A stretch of DNA of 52,965 bases. It comes from Pseudomonadota bacterium. GTDB lineage: Bacteria > Pseudomonadota > Gammaproteobacteria > Acidithiobacillales > Acidithiobacillaceae. The stretch lies in contig JAKARO010000012.1 of assembly GCA_021821885.1 (NCBI GenBank), positions 1 to 52,965 on the forward strand, read 5' to 3'. The translations under genes and the position numbers were made by a program. Below the pieces are notes generated by a model, which ran no database searches, was not told where the DNA came from, and saw only the letters and a program-made list of their open reading frames with translations. Every line of letters begins with the position of its first letter. The stretch's first letter is position 1. Shown piece after piece: positions 19,358-29,511 of this stretch.

Positions 19358-20452
19358 ATGGGGTCTGATCTGCGTAAGGTCCATGCGGTTTATGGGCAGA
19401 GTCTCTGGCTGGACAACCTGTCGCGCACCCTCCTGCATGACGGTGTTCTGGCCCGCTATATTGCCGAGGACGGGATTACCGGCGTGACATCCAATCCCAG
19501 CATCTTCCAGAAGGCCATCCATTCCAGTCCCTTCTACCGCGATGGTGTCGCTTCCCGCCAGGGAGGATCTGCGGAGCGGCTCTATGAAGATCTGGTACGG
19601 ACCGACCTGCAGATGGCCTGTGATCTGCTTCACCCCGTATATGAGCAGACGGGCGGGGACGATGGCTGGGTCAGCTGGGAGGAATCCCCTGCCCTCGCCA
19701 TGGATGAGGCAGCGGCCGTGGCCGAGGCAGGACGTCTCAGAAGCATCGTCAACCGCGACAATCTGCTCATCAAGGTGCCTGCTACGCCCCCCGGCATTGC
19801 TGCCCTGCGGACGCTGACAGCCCAGGGCGTGCCGGTCAACCTGACGCTGATGTTCGGCCTGGGGCATGTCCGTGCAGCCTTTGCCGCCTACCAGGAAGGA
19901 CTTGCCTCCTGGATCGGCAGCGGTGGGGACCCGCGGCGGGTAAAGTCGGTAGCCAGCCTTTTCCTGTCGCGCGTGGATACGCTTGTAGACCGCCGTCTCG
20001 AGGCCGCAGGATCGGAGGAGGCTCTGGCCCTTCGGGGAAAAACGGCAGTCGCCCTTGCCAAGGAAGCCTATGCGATTTACCGTGAAACATTCCACGGGCC
20101 CGGATTTTCCCACCTTCGCGCTCTGGGAGGACGCCCCCAGTATCTTCTGTGGGCCAGCACCGGTACCAAAAATCCGGAGTATTCCGAACTGCTTTATGTG
20201 GAATCCCTCATTGGTCCGGAAACCGTGAATACTCTTCCCGATGCTACACTTGCGCGGTTCCGTGACCAGGGACATCTGGAATCAACGCTCGGGGCCGGCC
20301 TTGCCGAAGCCCGGGAAACCCTGGAGAGGATTTCCCGTCTTGGCATTGATCTTGAAGGGGAGGTTGCACCCTTGCTGCAGCAGGAGGGCCTTGATGCCTT
20401 TTCCCGGAGTTTCCAGGAAATGCTGGTGGAAGTGGAAAAACTCCGGGTTTAA
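19358..20452 (+). CDS. tal: Transaldolase
   Basis: Transaldolase (364 residues) moves a dihydroxyacetone unit between sugar phosphates in the non-oxidative pentose phosphate pathway. It belongs to the longer TalA/TalB-II type seen in actinobacteria and many autotrophs: [12 protein letters not shown] near the start, [13 protein letters not shown], the Schiff-base lysine in [13 protein letters not shown], and [20 protein letters not shown]. The ATG at 19358 is preferred to the one at 19328 because GGGAGGGGG lies just upstream. Its TAA is shared palindromically with the stop of fabI on the other strand. Confidence 0.93.
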   Translation: MGSDLRKVHAVYGQSLWLDNLSRTLLHDGVLARYIAEDGITGVTSNPSIFQKAIHSSPFYRDGVASRQGGSAERLYEDLVRTDLQMACDLLHPVYEQTGGDDGWVSWEESPALAMDEAAAVAEAGRLRSIVNRDNLLIKVPATPPGIAALRTLTAQGVPVNLTLMFGLGHVRAAFAAYQEGLASWIGSGGDPRRVKSVASLFLSRVDTLVDRRLEAAGSEEALALRGKTAVALAKEAYAIYRETFHGPGFSHLRALGGRPQYLLWASTGTKNPEYSELLYVESLIGPETVNTLPDATLARFRDQGHLESTLGAGLAEARETLERISRLGIDLEGEVAPLLQQEGLDAFSRSFQEMLVEVEKLRV

Positions 20453-21222
20453 AATCCGACTATGCTGTAGCCGGCGTCCACATAGGTGATTTCTCCGGTG
20501 ATTCCGGATGCCAGGCTGGAGCAGAGGAAGGCGGCAGCATTTCCCACTTCCGCCTGTGTGACGTTGCGGCGCAGCGGCGCATGCTGCGCATAATGATCCA
20601 GAATAGCCCGGAAATCGCTGATTCCGCTGGCAGCGAGGGTGCGGATGGGGCCGGCGGAGATGGCGTTCACGCGTGTGCCTTCTGGTCCCAGGGCATGGGC
20701 CAGATAGCGCACCCCTGCTTCCAGACTGGCCTTGGCGAGACCCATGACGTTATAGTTTTCCATCGCCCGTACCGCGCCCAGATAGCTGAGTGCCAGAAGA
20801 GCGCCATTCCGGCCCTGCATCAATGGGCGAAGGGCCTGCGCCATGGCGGTAAAACTATGTGAAGAAACTTCGTGGGCGATGCGGAACCCTTCCAGGGTGG
20901 CCACATCTGCATAGTTGCCAGCCAGTTCGTTTTTGGGTGCAAAAGCGGCACCATGGACTCCAATGTCGACCCCGCCCCAGCAGGAGTGGACATTGTCCAT
21001 GGCGCTGCACAGTCCATCCGCGTCCATCAGGTCGAGGGGCAGGGGTGGGAGATTGCCGATTTGTGCTGCCAGCTCCTCCACCCGGCTTCTGGTGCGTTCG
21101 CCCTGGTAGGTCAGCATTACCTCCGCTCCCTGCTCCGCCATTGCGCGGGCAATGCCCCAGCAAATAGAGCGTTCGTTTGCAACACCGACAACCAGCGCCT
21201 TTTTACCCTCCAGAAAACCCAT
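20449..21222 (-). CDS. fabI: Enoyl-[acyl-carrier-protein] reductase (NADH), FabI type
   Basis: FabI (257 residues) reduces the enoyl-ACP double bond in the last step of each fatty acid elongation cycle. A short-chain dehydrogenase fold with the FabI cofactor start [16 protein letters not shown], catalytic tyrosine and lysine in [11 protein letters not shown] (Y157, K164), and the hallmark [18 protein letters not shown]. The start at 21222 has AGGAG 10 bases upstream; the ATG at 21243 has none. The segment equivalent to E. coli S91-I92-G93 reads G-A-A, so the position known for triclosan resistance (G93) is alanine here. Follows mltD by 25 bases on the same strand. Confidence 0.95.
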   Translation of the reverse strand: MGFLEGKKALVVGVANERSICWGIARAMAEQGAEVMLTYQGERTRSRVEELAAQIGNLPPLPLDLMDADGLCSAMDNVHSCWGGVDIGVHGAAFAPKNELAGNYADVATLEGFRIAHEVSSHSFTAMAQALRPLMQGRNGALLALSYLGAVRAMENYNVMGLAKASLEAGVRYLAHALGPEGTRVNAISAGPIRTLAASGISDFRAILDHYAQHAPLRRNVTQAEVGNAAAFLCSSLASGITGEITYVDAGYSIVGF

Positions 21223-21247
21223 CGGTCCGTAACTCCTAGTCATGTGA

Positions 21248-22936
21248 TTAGCGGGTGTATATGGTAAGCCGCGATCCGGGGTGAATATCGGAGGCCGAGG
21301 CCAGCTGGTTCCACTGGATTACTGATTTCGGTGAGACATGGAAACGCTGTGCAATCTGCCACACAGTGTCTCCAGGGCGTACCACATAGCTTTTCCGGTA
21401 CCCGGACGTTGCCATGCGTTCCTGGCGCATGCTGATGGCGGCCAGATGGGTCTGCCCGGGGAGGCGCAGGGTCTGGCCAGGATGGATCAGTCCATTTCTG
21501 CCGAGGCCATTAACCGCCGCGAGAGCTCCGACACTGACATGCGCCCGCTGCGCAATCTGCCAGAGGGTTTCGCCAGGATGGACGGTGATATGGGCGGGTA
21601 TGGCCCGTTGCGCTGCCGCGTAGACCAGACGGTTCCGGTTTCCATGCCCGTACACCACCAGCCGCTGGCCAATCTGGAGATCCCGCGCAGAACGGAGGTG
21701 GTTCCACCTTTCCAGGTCAGATACGGAAACGCCTGCCTGCTGCGCAAGGAAAGAGAGGGTGCTGCCAGACCGGACCGAAACGTACCGCAGGGCCGGAACG
21801 GGACCTGGCCGCGCCACCGGGACAGGAGCCGGGGCGCTGTTCCGGGGGAGGGTCAGAAGAGCCGTTCTGAGGGTTTCAGCCTTGTTTGTGGGGACCACCA
21901 GGGGGTAATTTGCCGGTGCCACGCCATAGCTGAGGCCTGCGTTAAGGCGCTTCAGTTCGCGCAGCGGCATGTCGATGAGCCGGGCCGCAACGTTGAGCGC
22001 CACGCTGCGGGGGGTTTTGACCAGCGCAATATGCGCGCTGTTGGCAATGGAGGGGAGAGCAATGTGGTAAGCGCTTGCGTTGCGGATGATCTGGGCAAGG
22101 GCCAGAAGCTCTGCCACATAGTTCTCTGTCTGGCTCGGAAGGCTGAGATCCCAGAAAGCCGTCGGTTTCCCTTCGGCTACGTTCTGCTGGATCGCAGCCG
22201 AGACTGTTCCCTGTCCGGCATTGTACGAGGCGATGGCCAGTAGCCAGTCGCCGCCAAAGTAATTGTAAAGGTAGGATAAATAGTCAAGAGCCGCGTCCGT
22301 GGAGGCGGTCAGGCTCAGGCGGGGGTCCCCCCAGCGGGTGTTCTGGAGTCCGAAATTTCTGGCTGTACCGGGTACGAACTGCCAGAGTCCCGCTGCAGCG
22401 GCGGGCGAGAACGCCTTGGGATTGTAGCCGCTTTCGATGGCCGGGAGCAGGGCCAGTTCCATCGGGAGCCCCCGCTGGGCTACTGCGTGCGCGACATAGT
22501 AGAGAAACGGACGGGAATTGTGGAGGATCTGCTCCAGTTTGCCCTGGTGCTGGAGAAACCAGCTGCGCCACTGCCCAACACGTGGGCGGGAGACGTTGCT
22601 GATCCGGAAGCCATTCACCAGCCGCTGCCAGATGTTGCTGTCCTGGCCAGAACCAAATATGCCATCCGCCTGGTAGCTCCGCAGGGTGGTCAGGAGACCT
22701 CCGCTGGCGGGAAAGGCCGAAACCGTGTTCCCGTTTCCCCCACCGGCCTGGCTGGTAACATAGGGTGTGACGGATTGCGGGCTGCTGGCATTTTCCGTTG
22801 CCAGCGTGGCAATCAGGCGGGAGAGGGGGTGGCTGTCTCCGGGAGCACGCATGCCCGGAGCCTGATCCGATGCCCAGACCGGGGAAATTCCGGCCAGCGC
22901 ACATCCTGCCAGGACGGCGATCCAACGTCTGCTCAT
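21248..22936 (-). CDS. mltD: Lytic murein transglycosylase D with three LysM domains
   Basis: A 562-residue exported enzyme that cuts the glycan strand of peptidoglycan with formation of anhydromuramic acid. N-terminal signal [20 protein letters not shown] could be a lipobox, as in E. coli MltD, or cleavage could follow VWA. The SLT domain (~140-300) has the catalytic Glu in [15 protein letters not shown], followed by [15 protein letters not shown]. Three LysM peptidoglycan-binding repeats lie at ~385-430, ~455-500 and ~515-560 (for example [17 protein letters not shown] and [17 protein letters not shown]). AAGGAGAG precedes the ATG, and a good promoter lies at 23049-23078. Confidence 0.95.
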   Translation of the reverse strand: MSRRWIAVLAGCALAGISPVWASDQAPGMRAPGDSHPLSRLIATLATENASSPQSVTPYVTSQAGGGNGNTVSAFPASGGLLTTLRSYQADGIFGSGQDSNIWQRLVNGFRISNVSRPRVGQWRSWFLQHQGKLEQILHNSRPFLYYVAHAVAQRGLPMELALLPAIESGYNPKAFSPAAAAGLWQFVPGTARNFGLQNTRWGDPRLSLTASTDAALDYLSYLYNYFGGDWLLAIASYNAGQGTVSAAIQQNVAEGKPTAFWDLSLPSQTENYVAELLALAQIIRNASAYHIALPSIANSAHIALVKTPRSVALNVAARLIDMPLRELKRLNAGLSYGVAPANYPLVVPTNKAETLRTALLTLPRNSAPAPVPVARPGPVPALRYVSVRSGSTLSFLAQQAGVSVSDLERWNHLRSARDLQIGQRLVVYGHGNRNRLVYAAAQRAIPAHITVHPGETLWQIAQRAHVSVGALAAVNGLGRNGLIHPGQTLRLPGQTHLAAISMRQERMATSGYRKSYVVRPGDTVWQIAQRFHVSPKSVIQWNQLASASDIHPGSRLTIYTR

Positions 22937-23288
22937 GTCTCTCCTTCTTCGGGTAGGGCGCCTTCTGTCGGGCGCTCTATCCCAGGTCTCCAGATACATC
23001 ATAATAAACAATGGGTTGTTATGGTGACACGAGAGTGCCTGAAAGGGGATAGTAGACACAACGGGGAGAGGCCGTCAATTCTTATGCCCGATTAGAAATT
23101 TATGTGATTCTGTGACCGGTTCCGTGATACTCCACGCATGCGGAAACTGGCTGCGTCAGGGTAAGGGCTACCCATGTCTGGTCCCGCGGATGCCGGAAAT
23201 GTGTCCCGGGCGTGGATCCCTCCACGCATAGGACGCGGAAGGCCATCCTGCTATCATGGGCACAAGAAAGATTGAGGAAACGAAGGAA
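22937..23288. other. Divergent intergenic region between mltD and gltX
   Basis: A 352-base gap. It holds the mltD promoter (minus, 23049-23078) and its leader. For gltX I see only a tentative pair, TGTGAC near 23111 and GATACT near 23127, with non-ideal sequence. The segment 23130-23250 shows no convincing gene, RNA or repeat. Confidence 0.45.
23049..23078 (-). promoter_or_regulatory. Predicted sigma-70 promoter for mltD-fabI
   Basis: On the minus strand TTGACG (23073-23078) and TACTAT (23049-23054) are 18 bases apart, each 5/6 to consensus. Transcription would begin near 23042, leaving a leader of about 105 bases before the mltD ATG at 22936. Confidence 0.65.
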
Positions 23289-24695
23289 ATGACCGTACGT
23301 ACCCGTTTTGCTCCCAGTCCTACCGGTTACCTGCATATCGGTGGTGTTCGTACGGCGCTCTATTCATGGCTCCATGCGCGCCAGCATGGAGGGGTTTTTA
23401 TCCTGCGCATTGAAGATACGGACCTTGAGCGTTCTACCGCCGAGGCAACCGCGGCCATACTGGAAGGCATGCAGTGGCTGGGGCTGGACTGGGATGAAGG
23501 GCCTTTCTACCAGATGCAGCGCATGGACAGATACCGGGAAGTCCTGGCGGGGATGCTGGAAGCCGGCACGGCCTATCACTGCTACTGCAGCCGGGAAGAG
23601 CTTGAGGTGATGCGGGAGGAACAGCGGGCCCGGGGGGACAAGCCCCGCTACGATGGCCGGTGCCGGCACCGGCATGAGCCTGTTCCCGGCATCTCGCCGG
23701 TCATACGGTTCCGCAGCCCGGATGCCGGGGAAACTGTTGTCGAGGATCTGATCCATGGCACGGTCCGTTTCCAGAACCGGGAGCTAGACGATCTGGTGAT
23801 TGCCCGTTCCGACGGGACCCCCACTTACAATTTTTGCGTGGTAGTGGACGACTGGGACATGGGAATCACCCAGGTAATCCGGGGAGACGACCATCTCAAC
23901 AATACCCCGCGCCAGATCCAGATTCTCCGCGCACTGGGTGCCGTGCCTCCCCAGTATGCCCATGTACCGATGATTCTTGGACCCGACCGGCAGAAGCTGT
24001 CCAAAAGGCATGGCGCCGTCAGTGTTCTGGAGTACCGGGAGGACGGCTATCTGCCAGAGGCGCTGCTGAACTTTCTTGTCCGTCTTGGCTGGGCTTATGG
24101 CGACCAGGAGGTTTTTACACGAGAGGAAATGGTCGCAGCATTCCGGATTGGGGACGTGCACAAGGCTGCCTCCGCTTTCAATCCGGAAAAGCTGCTCTGG
24201 CTGAATGCCCAGCATATCCAGCGACTGGATGATTCTGTCCTTGCGATCCGGCTGCAGCCCTATCTGGAAGCGGCAGGCGTGCCGGAAGAGCGGATTGCCG
24301 CTGCTGGCATCCCCCTTCCCGCCGTGGCCGCGGTTCTCCGGGACCGTGCGAAGACACTGAGCGACATGGCTGCCGGAGCCCGGTTCTTCTATGACGCACC
24401 AGAGAGTCCCCAGGGGAAGGACCGGGAGAAATTCCTCTCCGGGCAGGAACCCCTTCTCCGGATGGCGATGGCCGGGCTCGCGGCGCTCTCCGGGTGGGAA
24501 GCCCCGGCCATTCATGCGGTGCTGCAGCAGCTGGCAGAAACACACGGGGGAGGGAAACTCGGGAAGATTGCCCAGCCCCTGAGGGTCGCGGTGGCCGGGT
24601 GTGCCGTTTCTCCTCCCCTGGACGCTACGCTTGCCCTGCTCGGCCGGGAGGAGACGCTCGCGCGCCTCGACCGGGCAGCGGGATGGACCACCTGA
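23289..24695 (+). CDS. gltX: Glutamate--tRNA ligase
   Basis: GluRS (468 residues) charges tRNA with glutamate. The HIGH motif is FAPSPTGYLHIGG at the N-terminus and the KMSKS motif is DRQKLSKRHG (~235-244). A C-x-C (CYC, ~98-100) and a later C-x-H (CRHRH) reproduce the zinc site of the E. coli enzyme. The ATG at 23289 has AAGGAA 4 bases upstream; an upstream in-frame ATG at 23256 has nothing comparable. Some acidithiobacilli carry two GluRS with different tRNA specificity; which one this is cannot be judged by eye. It heads the run leading to acn-icd. Confidence 0.96.
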   Translation: MTVRTRFAPSPTGYLHIGGVRTALYSWLHARQHGGVFILRIEDTDLERSTAEATAAILEGMQWLGLDWDEGPFYQMQRMDRYREVLAGMLEAGTAYHCYCSREELEVMREEQRARGDKPRYDGRCRHRHEPVPGISPVIRFRSPDAGETVVEDLIHGTVRFQNRELDDLVIARSDGTPTYNFCVVVDDWDMGITQVIRGDDHLNNTPRQIQILRALGAVPPQYAHVPMILGPDRQKLSKRHGAVSVLEYREDGYLPEALLNFLVRLGWAYGDQEVFTREEMVAAFRIGDVHKAASAFNPEKLLWLNAQHIQRLDDSVLAIRLQPYLEAAGVPEERIAAAGIPLPAVAAVLRDRAKTLSDMAAGARFFYDAPESPQGKDREKFLSGQEPLLRMAMAGLAALSGWEAPAIHAVLQQLAETHGGGKLGKIAQPLRVAVAGCAVSPPLDATLALLGREETLARLDRAAGWTT

Positions 24696-24786
24696 TGGCC
24701 CGGATACAAGCCACTGGCTTGGCGCCAGGCGCCGCTTTTGCCATCATCATGTACTGTACCTGACTTGCCTACCCAGGAGATTTGCC

Positions 24787-26724
24787 ATGCCCCAGAACGT
24801 TACCCAGAAAATTCTTGCTGCCCATCTGGTGAGCGGAGAACTTAAGGCAGGCAGTCCCATTGCCATCCGTATCGACCAGACCCTTACCCAGGATGCGACG
24901 GGAACCATGGCCTATCTGCAGTTTGAGGCGCTGGGCCTTCCCCGGGTCCGGACGGAGCTGTCGGTGTCCTATGTAGATCACAACATGCTTCAGTCGGGTT
25001 TTGAGAATGCGGACGACCACCGCTTCCTGCAGAGCTTTGCCGCCCGGCACGGAATCCACTTTTCCCGTCCAGGCAATGGCATCTGCCACCAGGTCCACCT
25101 GGAGCGGTTCTCGGGGCCGGGAAAAACCCTTCTGGGTTCAGACTCCCATACGCCCACATCCGGTGGAGCGGGCATGCTGGCCATTGGTGCCGGCGGGCTG
25201 GATATTGCGCTTGCCATGGGAGGTCTGCCCTTCAACCTGAACATGCCGCAGGTGATTGGGGTCCGTCTGGCAGGACGCCTGCAGCCTTTTGTCAGCGCCA
25301 AGGACATCATCCTGGAAGTGCTGAGGCGCAAGACCGTCAAAGGGGGCGTGGGCAGGGTTTTCGAGTATTTTGGCCCGGGCGTTGCCACGCTGTCCGTGCC
25401 AGCCCGTTCCACCATCACCAACATGGGTGCGGAGCTGGGCGCTACGACCAGTGTTTTTCCAAGTGATGCCGTGACCCTGGACTACCTCCGGGCCCAGGGC
25501 CGGGAGGAAGACTGGTCCGAATGGACAGCGGATCCTGGTGCCGCCTACGACGAGATTCTGGAAATTGATCTGGATACGCTGGAACCGCTGATCGCCTGTC
25601 CCCACAGCCCCGATAATGTGCGCCCCGTCCGTGAGGTGGCTGGTACGCCGGTAGCCCAGGTGGCCATTGGCTCCTGTACCAACTCTTCCTATACGGACCT
25701 CATGACCGTGGCAGGGATGCTGGACGGAAGGATGGTGGCAGAAGGGGTAAGCCTGGGCATTTCTCCCGGTTCCCGCCAGGTGATGGAGATGGTGACGCGC
25801 GACGGTGGCCTGCTGAAGTTCATCGCTGCCGGTGCCCGCATTCTGGAATCGGCCTGTGGCCCCTGCATTGGCATGGGGTTCGCCCCCCCCAGTGAGGGGG
25901 TTTCCATCCGCTCCTTCAACCGCAATTTTTACGGGCGTTCCGGGACGAAAACGGCTGCTGTCTACCTGGCCAGCCCGGAAACCTGCGCCGCCTGCGCACT
26001 GACCGGGGTGATTACGGATCCCAGGGACCTGGAAATCTCCGAGGTTCCCGTCTCCCTCCCGGACAGCTTCCTCGTGGATGACCGCATGGTGATCCCCCCT
26101 GCCGAGGAGCCGGAAAAAGTGGAGATTCTCCGGGGCCCCAATATTGCCAAGCTGCCAGCCAGCCGGGCACCCGATGCCGAGATCCGTGGTCCGGTACTGA
26201 TCCGCCTGGGGGATGACATCACAACGGACCATATCATGCCGGCCGGGGCCAAGGTTCTCCCCTTGCGGTCCAATCTTCCGGCGATTTCGGAGTATGTTTT
26301 CCATGTGGTGGACGAGAGCTTCCCGGGCCGGGCCAGGGAAGCTGGTGGAGGATTCATTGTGGCGGGCCACAATTATGGGCAGGGTTCCAGCCGCGAGCAT
26401 GCGGCCTTGGCCCCCCGCTATTTGGGAGTGCGGGCGGTACTGGTCCAGTCATTCGCGCGCATCCATCTGGCCAACCTGGTCAATTTCGGCATTCTTCCCC
26501 TGGCGTTTGCGGATGCCAGCGATTATGGACGGATTGATGCCGGTGATGAACTTTCCGTGGACATCAGCCAGTTGGCCCTGGGCAAAACCCTTACTGTGCA
26601 GAACCATACCCGGAATCTCGGATTCGAGGTTCACCCGCAGCTGGCGAGTTCCCGTGACCTGGAACTGATTCTCAAGGGTGGGGCCCTTCCCTGGGCCAGC
26701 GAGCAGCTGGAGAAAATGGCATGA
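24787..26724 (+). CDS. acnA: Aconitate hydratase (~645-residue type)
   Basis: Aconitase (645 residues) isomerises citrate to isocitrate with a [4Fe-4S] cluster. The cluster cysteines are in IGSCTNSSY and [10 protein letters not shown]; other active-site segments are [26 protein letters not shown] and, in the swivelling domain, [14 protein letters not shown]. It is shorter than the ~890-residue AcnA of enterobacteria and recalls the Aquifex-type subfamily. The ATG at 24787 has AGGAG 7 bases upstream; the frame is open back into gltX but without a sensible start. The stop overlaps icd by four bases. Confidence 0.95.
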   Translation: MPQNVTQKILAAHLVSGELKAGSPIAIRIDQTLTQDATGTMAYLQFEALGLPRVRTELSVSYVDHNMLQSGFENADDHRFLQSFAARHGIHFSRPGNGICHQVHLERFSGPGKTLLGSDSHTPTSGGAGMLAIGAGGLDIALAMGGLPFNLNMPQVIGVRLAGRLQPFVSAKDIILEVLRRKTVKGGVGRVFEYFGPGVATLSVPARSTITNMGAELGATTSVFPSDAVTLDYLRAQGREEDWSEWTADPGAAYDEILEIDLDTLEPLIACPHSPDNVRPVREVAGTPVAQVAIGSCTNSSYTDLMTVAGMLDGRMVAEGVSLGISPGSRQVMEMVTRDGGLLKFIAAGARILESACGPCIGMGFAPPSEGVSIRSFNRNFYGRSGTKTAAVYLASPETCAACALTGVITDPRDLEISEVPVSLPDSFLVDDRMVIPPAEEPEKVEILRGPNIAKLPASRAPDAEIRGPVLIRLGDDITTDHIMPAGAKVLPLRSNLPAISEYVFHVVDESFPGRAREAGGGFIVAGHNYGQGSSREHAALAPRYLGVRAVLVQSFARIHLANLVNFGILPLAFADASDYGRIDAGDELSVDISQLALGKTLTVQNHTRNLGFEVHPQLASSRDLELILKGGALPWASEQLEKMA

Positions 26725-28010
26725 GTGCAGGAAACAGGACATCCGGGATGCCGGTCCGTTACCGCAGTGGAATTCTGGAGGTCCCGGACCGTCCGGTCAT
26801 TCCCTTTATCGAGGGAGATGGCATCGGCGTCGATGTAACGCCAGCCATGCAGCAGGTGCTTGATGCGGCTGTAGCCCGTACCTATGGGGGAACGCGGGAA
26901 ATCCAGTGGCTGGAGCTGTATGCTGGCCAGAAAGCGGTAAAACAGTTTGGCAGTGGTGTCTATCTGCCAGACAGGACTATGGACGCCATCCGCCAGTATC
27001 ATGTGGCAATCAAAGGTCCGCTGGAAACCCCGGTCGGGGGAGGTATCCGCAGCCTGAATGTGGCTCTCCGGCAGGACCTGGACCTCTACGTCTGCCAGCG
27101 CCCGGTACGCTATTTCCCTGGCACGCCCAGCCCCATGAGGCGGCCGGAGGATGTCGACATGGTTATTTTCCGGGAGAATTCCGAGGATATCTATGCGGGC
27201 ATTGAATGGGCCCAGGGTACCCCCGAGCTGGAAAAAGTTCTGGACTTTCTCCAGAAGGAGATGGGCGTGCGCAAGATCCGTTTCCCGGAGTCGACAGCCA
27301 TCGGCATCAAGCCGGTGTCGAGGGAAGGTTCCCAGCGTCTGGTGCGGCGTGCCATCCAGTACGCCCTTCGCCATGGGCGTCCTTCGGTCACGCTGGTGCA
27401 CAAGGGCAATATCATGAAGTTTACGGAAGGTGCTTTCCGGGACTGGGGATATGCCGTGGCTGAAGAGGAATTTGGCGGGCAGGTATTTACCTGGCGGCAG
27501 AAAGCGGCTATCACAAAAAATGCGGGGAAGGAGGCCGCGGCGGATGCAGAATCCCGGGCCGCTGCCGAAGGGAAACTTCTCGTCAAGGACGTTATTGCGG
27601 ACAATTTTCTCCAGCAGATCCTGCTGCGGCCGGCAGATTATTCGGTGGTGGCAACGCTCAATCTCAACGGCGACTATATTTCCGATGCCCTGGCCGCCGA
27701 GGTGGGGGGCATTGGCATGGCCCCGGGAGCCAATCTCTCCGATACCCACGCCATTTTTGAGGCCACGCATGGTACCGCCCCGGACATTGCCGGAACAGGC
27801 AAGGCCAATCCCAGCTCCCTTATCCTCTCGGGTGTCATGCTCCTGGAACACCTTGGCTGGCAGGAGGCGGCGGATCGCGTCGTGGCTGCCATGGAAGGCT
27901 GCATTGCCGCGGGCGAAGTCACAGGTGACCTGGCCATGCTGCGTGGAGACGTGCCGTCCCTGCGAACGGCAGAGTTTGTGGCTGCACTGCTGCGGCGGAT
28001 GGAGGGATAG
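26721..28010 (+). CDS. icd: Isocitrate dehydrogenase, predicted NAD-dependent
   Basis: Homodimeric-type ICDH (429 residues) converts isocitrate to 2-oxoglutarate. It follows the E. coli Icd plan: [14 protein letters not shown], the substrate loop [20 protein letters not shown] (Ser111 corresponds to the phosphorylated Ser113), [14 protein letters not shown] and [15 protein letters not shown]. In the cofactor loop [17 protein letters not shown], residues 355-356 are Asp-Ile where NADP enzymes have Lys-Tyr; Asp-Ile is the known NAD signature. It overlaps acn by four bases and precedes sucC by 3 bases. Confidence 0.95.
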   Translation: MSAGNRTSGMPVRYRSGILEVPDRPVIPFIEGDGIGVDVTPAMQQVLDAAVARTYGGTREIQWLELYAGQKAVKQFGSGVYLPDRTMDAIRQYHVAIKGPLETPVGGGIRSLNVALRQDLDLYVCQRPVRYFPGTPSPMRRPEDVDMVIFRENSEDIYAGIEWAQGTPELEKVLDFLQKEMGVRKIRFPESTAIGIKPVSREGSQRLVRRAIQYALRHGRPSVTLVHKGNIMKFTEGAFRDWGYAVAEEEFGGQVFTWRQKAAITKNAGKEAAADAESRAAAEGKLLVKDVIADNFLQQILLRPADYSVVATLNLNGDYISDALAAEVGGIGMAPGANLSDTHAIFEATHGTAPDIAGTGKANPSSLILSGVMLLEHLGWQEAADRVVAAMEGCIAAGEVTGDLAMLRGDVPSLRTAEFVAALLRRMEG

Positions 28011-28013
28011 CTG

Positions 28014-29177
28014 GTGAATCTCCATGAATATCAGGCAAAACGGCTCCTTTCTGAAGAAGGAGTGCCTGTTCCGCCGGGAATCCCCGCCTTTTCGGTCAAG
28101 GAGGCCGTAAACCAGGCCCGGGAACTGGGAGGCCAGTCCTGGATAGTCAAAGCGCAGGTGCACGCCGGCGGGCGGGGGAAGGCAGGGGGGGTGCGGCGGG
28201 TCGAGAGCATCGCAGAACTTGAGAAAGCCGCACAGGAACTCTTGGGGAAACCCCTGGTGACGGCGCAGACGGGCCCTGGGGGGCAGCACGTTGCGGCCCT
28301 GCTGGTGGAGAAGCCGGGGCAGCTCGCCCGTGAATTCTATATGGCCCTGCTTGTAGACCGGGGAGCGGCGCGGATGACTTTTATCGCCTCTGCAGAAGGC
28401 GGCATGGAGATAGAAGAATTGGCCAGACAGCGGCCTGAAGCCATCCAGAGGATTGGTCTTGAGCCGGGCATTGGTTTTCTCCCTTACCAGGCCAGACAGC
28501 TGGGGTTTGGTTTCGGCCTGGAGGCATCGGCGGTGCAGCAGCTCAGCCGGATTATGCACGGCATGTACCGGCTGGCCGAACGGCTGGATGCCCAGATGGT
28601 GGAGATCAATCCCTTGGCAGTTACCGCCGCGGGCGATCTTCTGGCCCTCGATGCAAAGATCGTGATGGATGACAATGCCCTATACCGGCATCCTGAATCC
28701 GACGAGCTGTTTGATTCCACCCAGCAGGATCCCCGGGAAATTACGGCACGGCAGTTCGGGCTCAACTACATTTCCCTGGAGGGCAACATCGGCTGCATGG
28801 TCAATGGGGCCGGGCTGGCCATGGCCACGATGGACCTGATCAAGCTCCATGGGGGGGAACCGGCCAATTTTCTCGATGTGGGAGGAGGGGCTGCGGCCGA
28901 CAAGGTGACCCAGGCTTTCAAGCTCATTCTTTCCGACCAGCGGGTCCGGGCCATTCTGGTAAATATTTTTGGGGGTATTACCCGTTGTGACCTGCTTGCC
29001 CAGGGCATCATCCAGGCCGCTGCCGAAGTGGGTATCCATCTTCCAGTTGTGGTCCGGCTTGAAGGTACCAACCGGGAAGAGGGGATGGCCCTGCTGCAGC
29101 ACAGCGGTCTTTCCCTGATCACGGCCGATAGCCTGACCGATGCCGCCCGCAAGGCGGTTGAAGCCGCCGGGGGGTAG
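28014..29177 (+). CDS. sucC: Succinyl-CoA synthetase beta subunit
   Basis: SucC (387 residues) carries the ATP-grasp nucleotide site of succinate-CoA ligase. It has MNLHEYQAKRLLSEEGVPVP at the start, the VKAQVHAGGRGKAGGV strand, QMVEINPLAVT and the LNYISLEGNIGCMVNGAGLAM and NIFGGITRCD segments of the CoA-ligase domain. The start is GTG at 28014, just after the icd stop. sucD is separated from it by a small membrane-protein gene, which is unusual. Confidence 0.97.
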   Translation: MNLHEYQAKRLLSEEGVPVPPGIPAFSVKEAVNQARELGGQSWIVKAQVHAGGRGKAGGVRRVESIAELEKAAQELLGKPLVTAQTGPGGQHVAALLVEKPGQLAREFYMALLVDRGAARMTFIASAEGGMEIEELARQRPEAIQRIGLEPGIGFLPYQARQLGFGFGLEASAVQQLSRIMHGMYRLAERLDAQMVEINPLAVTAAGDLLALDAKIVMDDNALYRHPESDELFDSTQQDPREITARQFGLNYISLEGNIGCMVNGAGLAMATMDLIKLHGGEPANFLDVGGGAAADKVTQAFKLILSDQRVRAILVNIFGGITRCDLLAQGIIQAAAEVGIHLPVVVRLEGTNREEGMALLQHSGLSLITADSLTDAARKAVEAAGG

Positions 29178-29178
29178 T

Positions 29179-29511
29179 GTGGCTGTCAATGTCCTCTGGA
29201 TGCAGAAACTTTGGCCCCTGCTGCGTCAGTCGGCTCCGCTTGTCACGCGGCTCGCGGAAATGTACGTCAGGCGGGGGGCCGACCGCGAAACCGCCGAAAG
29301 CCTTGCTGGCACTGCCGTTCTTCTGGACCAGGTGCTGGAGGAGCGTTTGCGGGATCTGGCCAGGCGGGAGGATGTTGAGGCCCTGCGCCAGGAAGTCCGA
29401 GCCCTGGGCGCAAACCAGAAGCGGCTGCAGCCTAGGCTTGGGATGCTTCTGCTGCTGGGTGAACTCGCCATTGTGGTACTTCTTTTTCTGATTTTGTGGA
29501 CTCATGCATGA
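29179..29511 (+). CDS. Small coiled-coil protein with a C-terminal membrane helix, between sucC and sucD
   Basis: A 110-residue product from GTG 29179 (GGGGGGT just upstream) or 103 residues from ATG 29200. I do not recognise the family. It is largely helical: [19 protein letters not shown], then a charged heptad-like stretch [18 protein letters not shown], a basic patch (NQKRLQPR) and one strong C-terminal transmembrane segment (~88-107) ending WTHA. This suggests a tail-anchored protein with its body in the cytoplasm. It begins one base after the sucC stop and its TGA overlaps the sucD ATG (29508-29511), so it is embedded in and coupled to the succinyl-CoA synthetase operon. A role in tethering the enzyme is possible but unproven. 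Confidence 0.75.
   Translation: MAVNVLWMQKLWPLLRQSAPLVTRLAEMYVRRGADRETAESLAGTAVLLDQVLEERLRDLARREDVEALRQEVRALGANQKRLQPRLGMLLLLGELAIVVLLFLILWTHA

Noticed and set aside
18994-19359. In-frame N-terminal extension of the cyclophilin gene
   Set aside because: The ATG at 18993 has a strong AGGAGAG site and matches the family start. The extension resembles no signal peptide or domain.
24601-24786. In-frame upstream extension of the aconitase gene into gltX
   Set aside because: ATG 24787 has AGGAG at the right distance and the family begins there. The extension is an Arg-rich shadow of the gltX 3' end.
26631-28559. A 642-codon open frame on the minus strand opposite icd and sucC
   Set aside because: The plus-strand proteins are unmistakable. 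The antisense frame has no ribosome binding site or recognisable domain and is explained by G+C-rich codon third positions.
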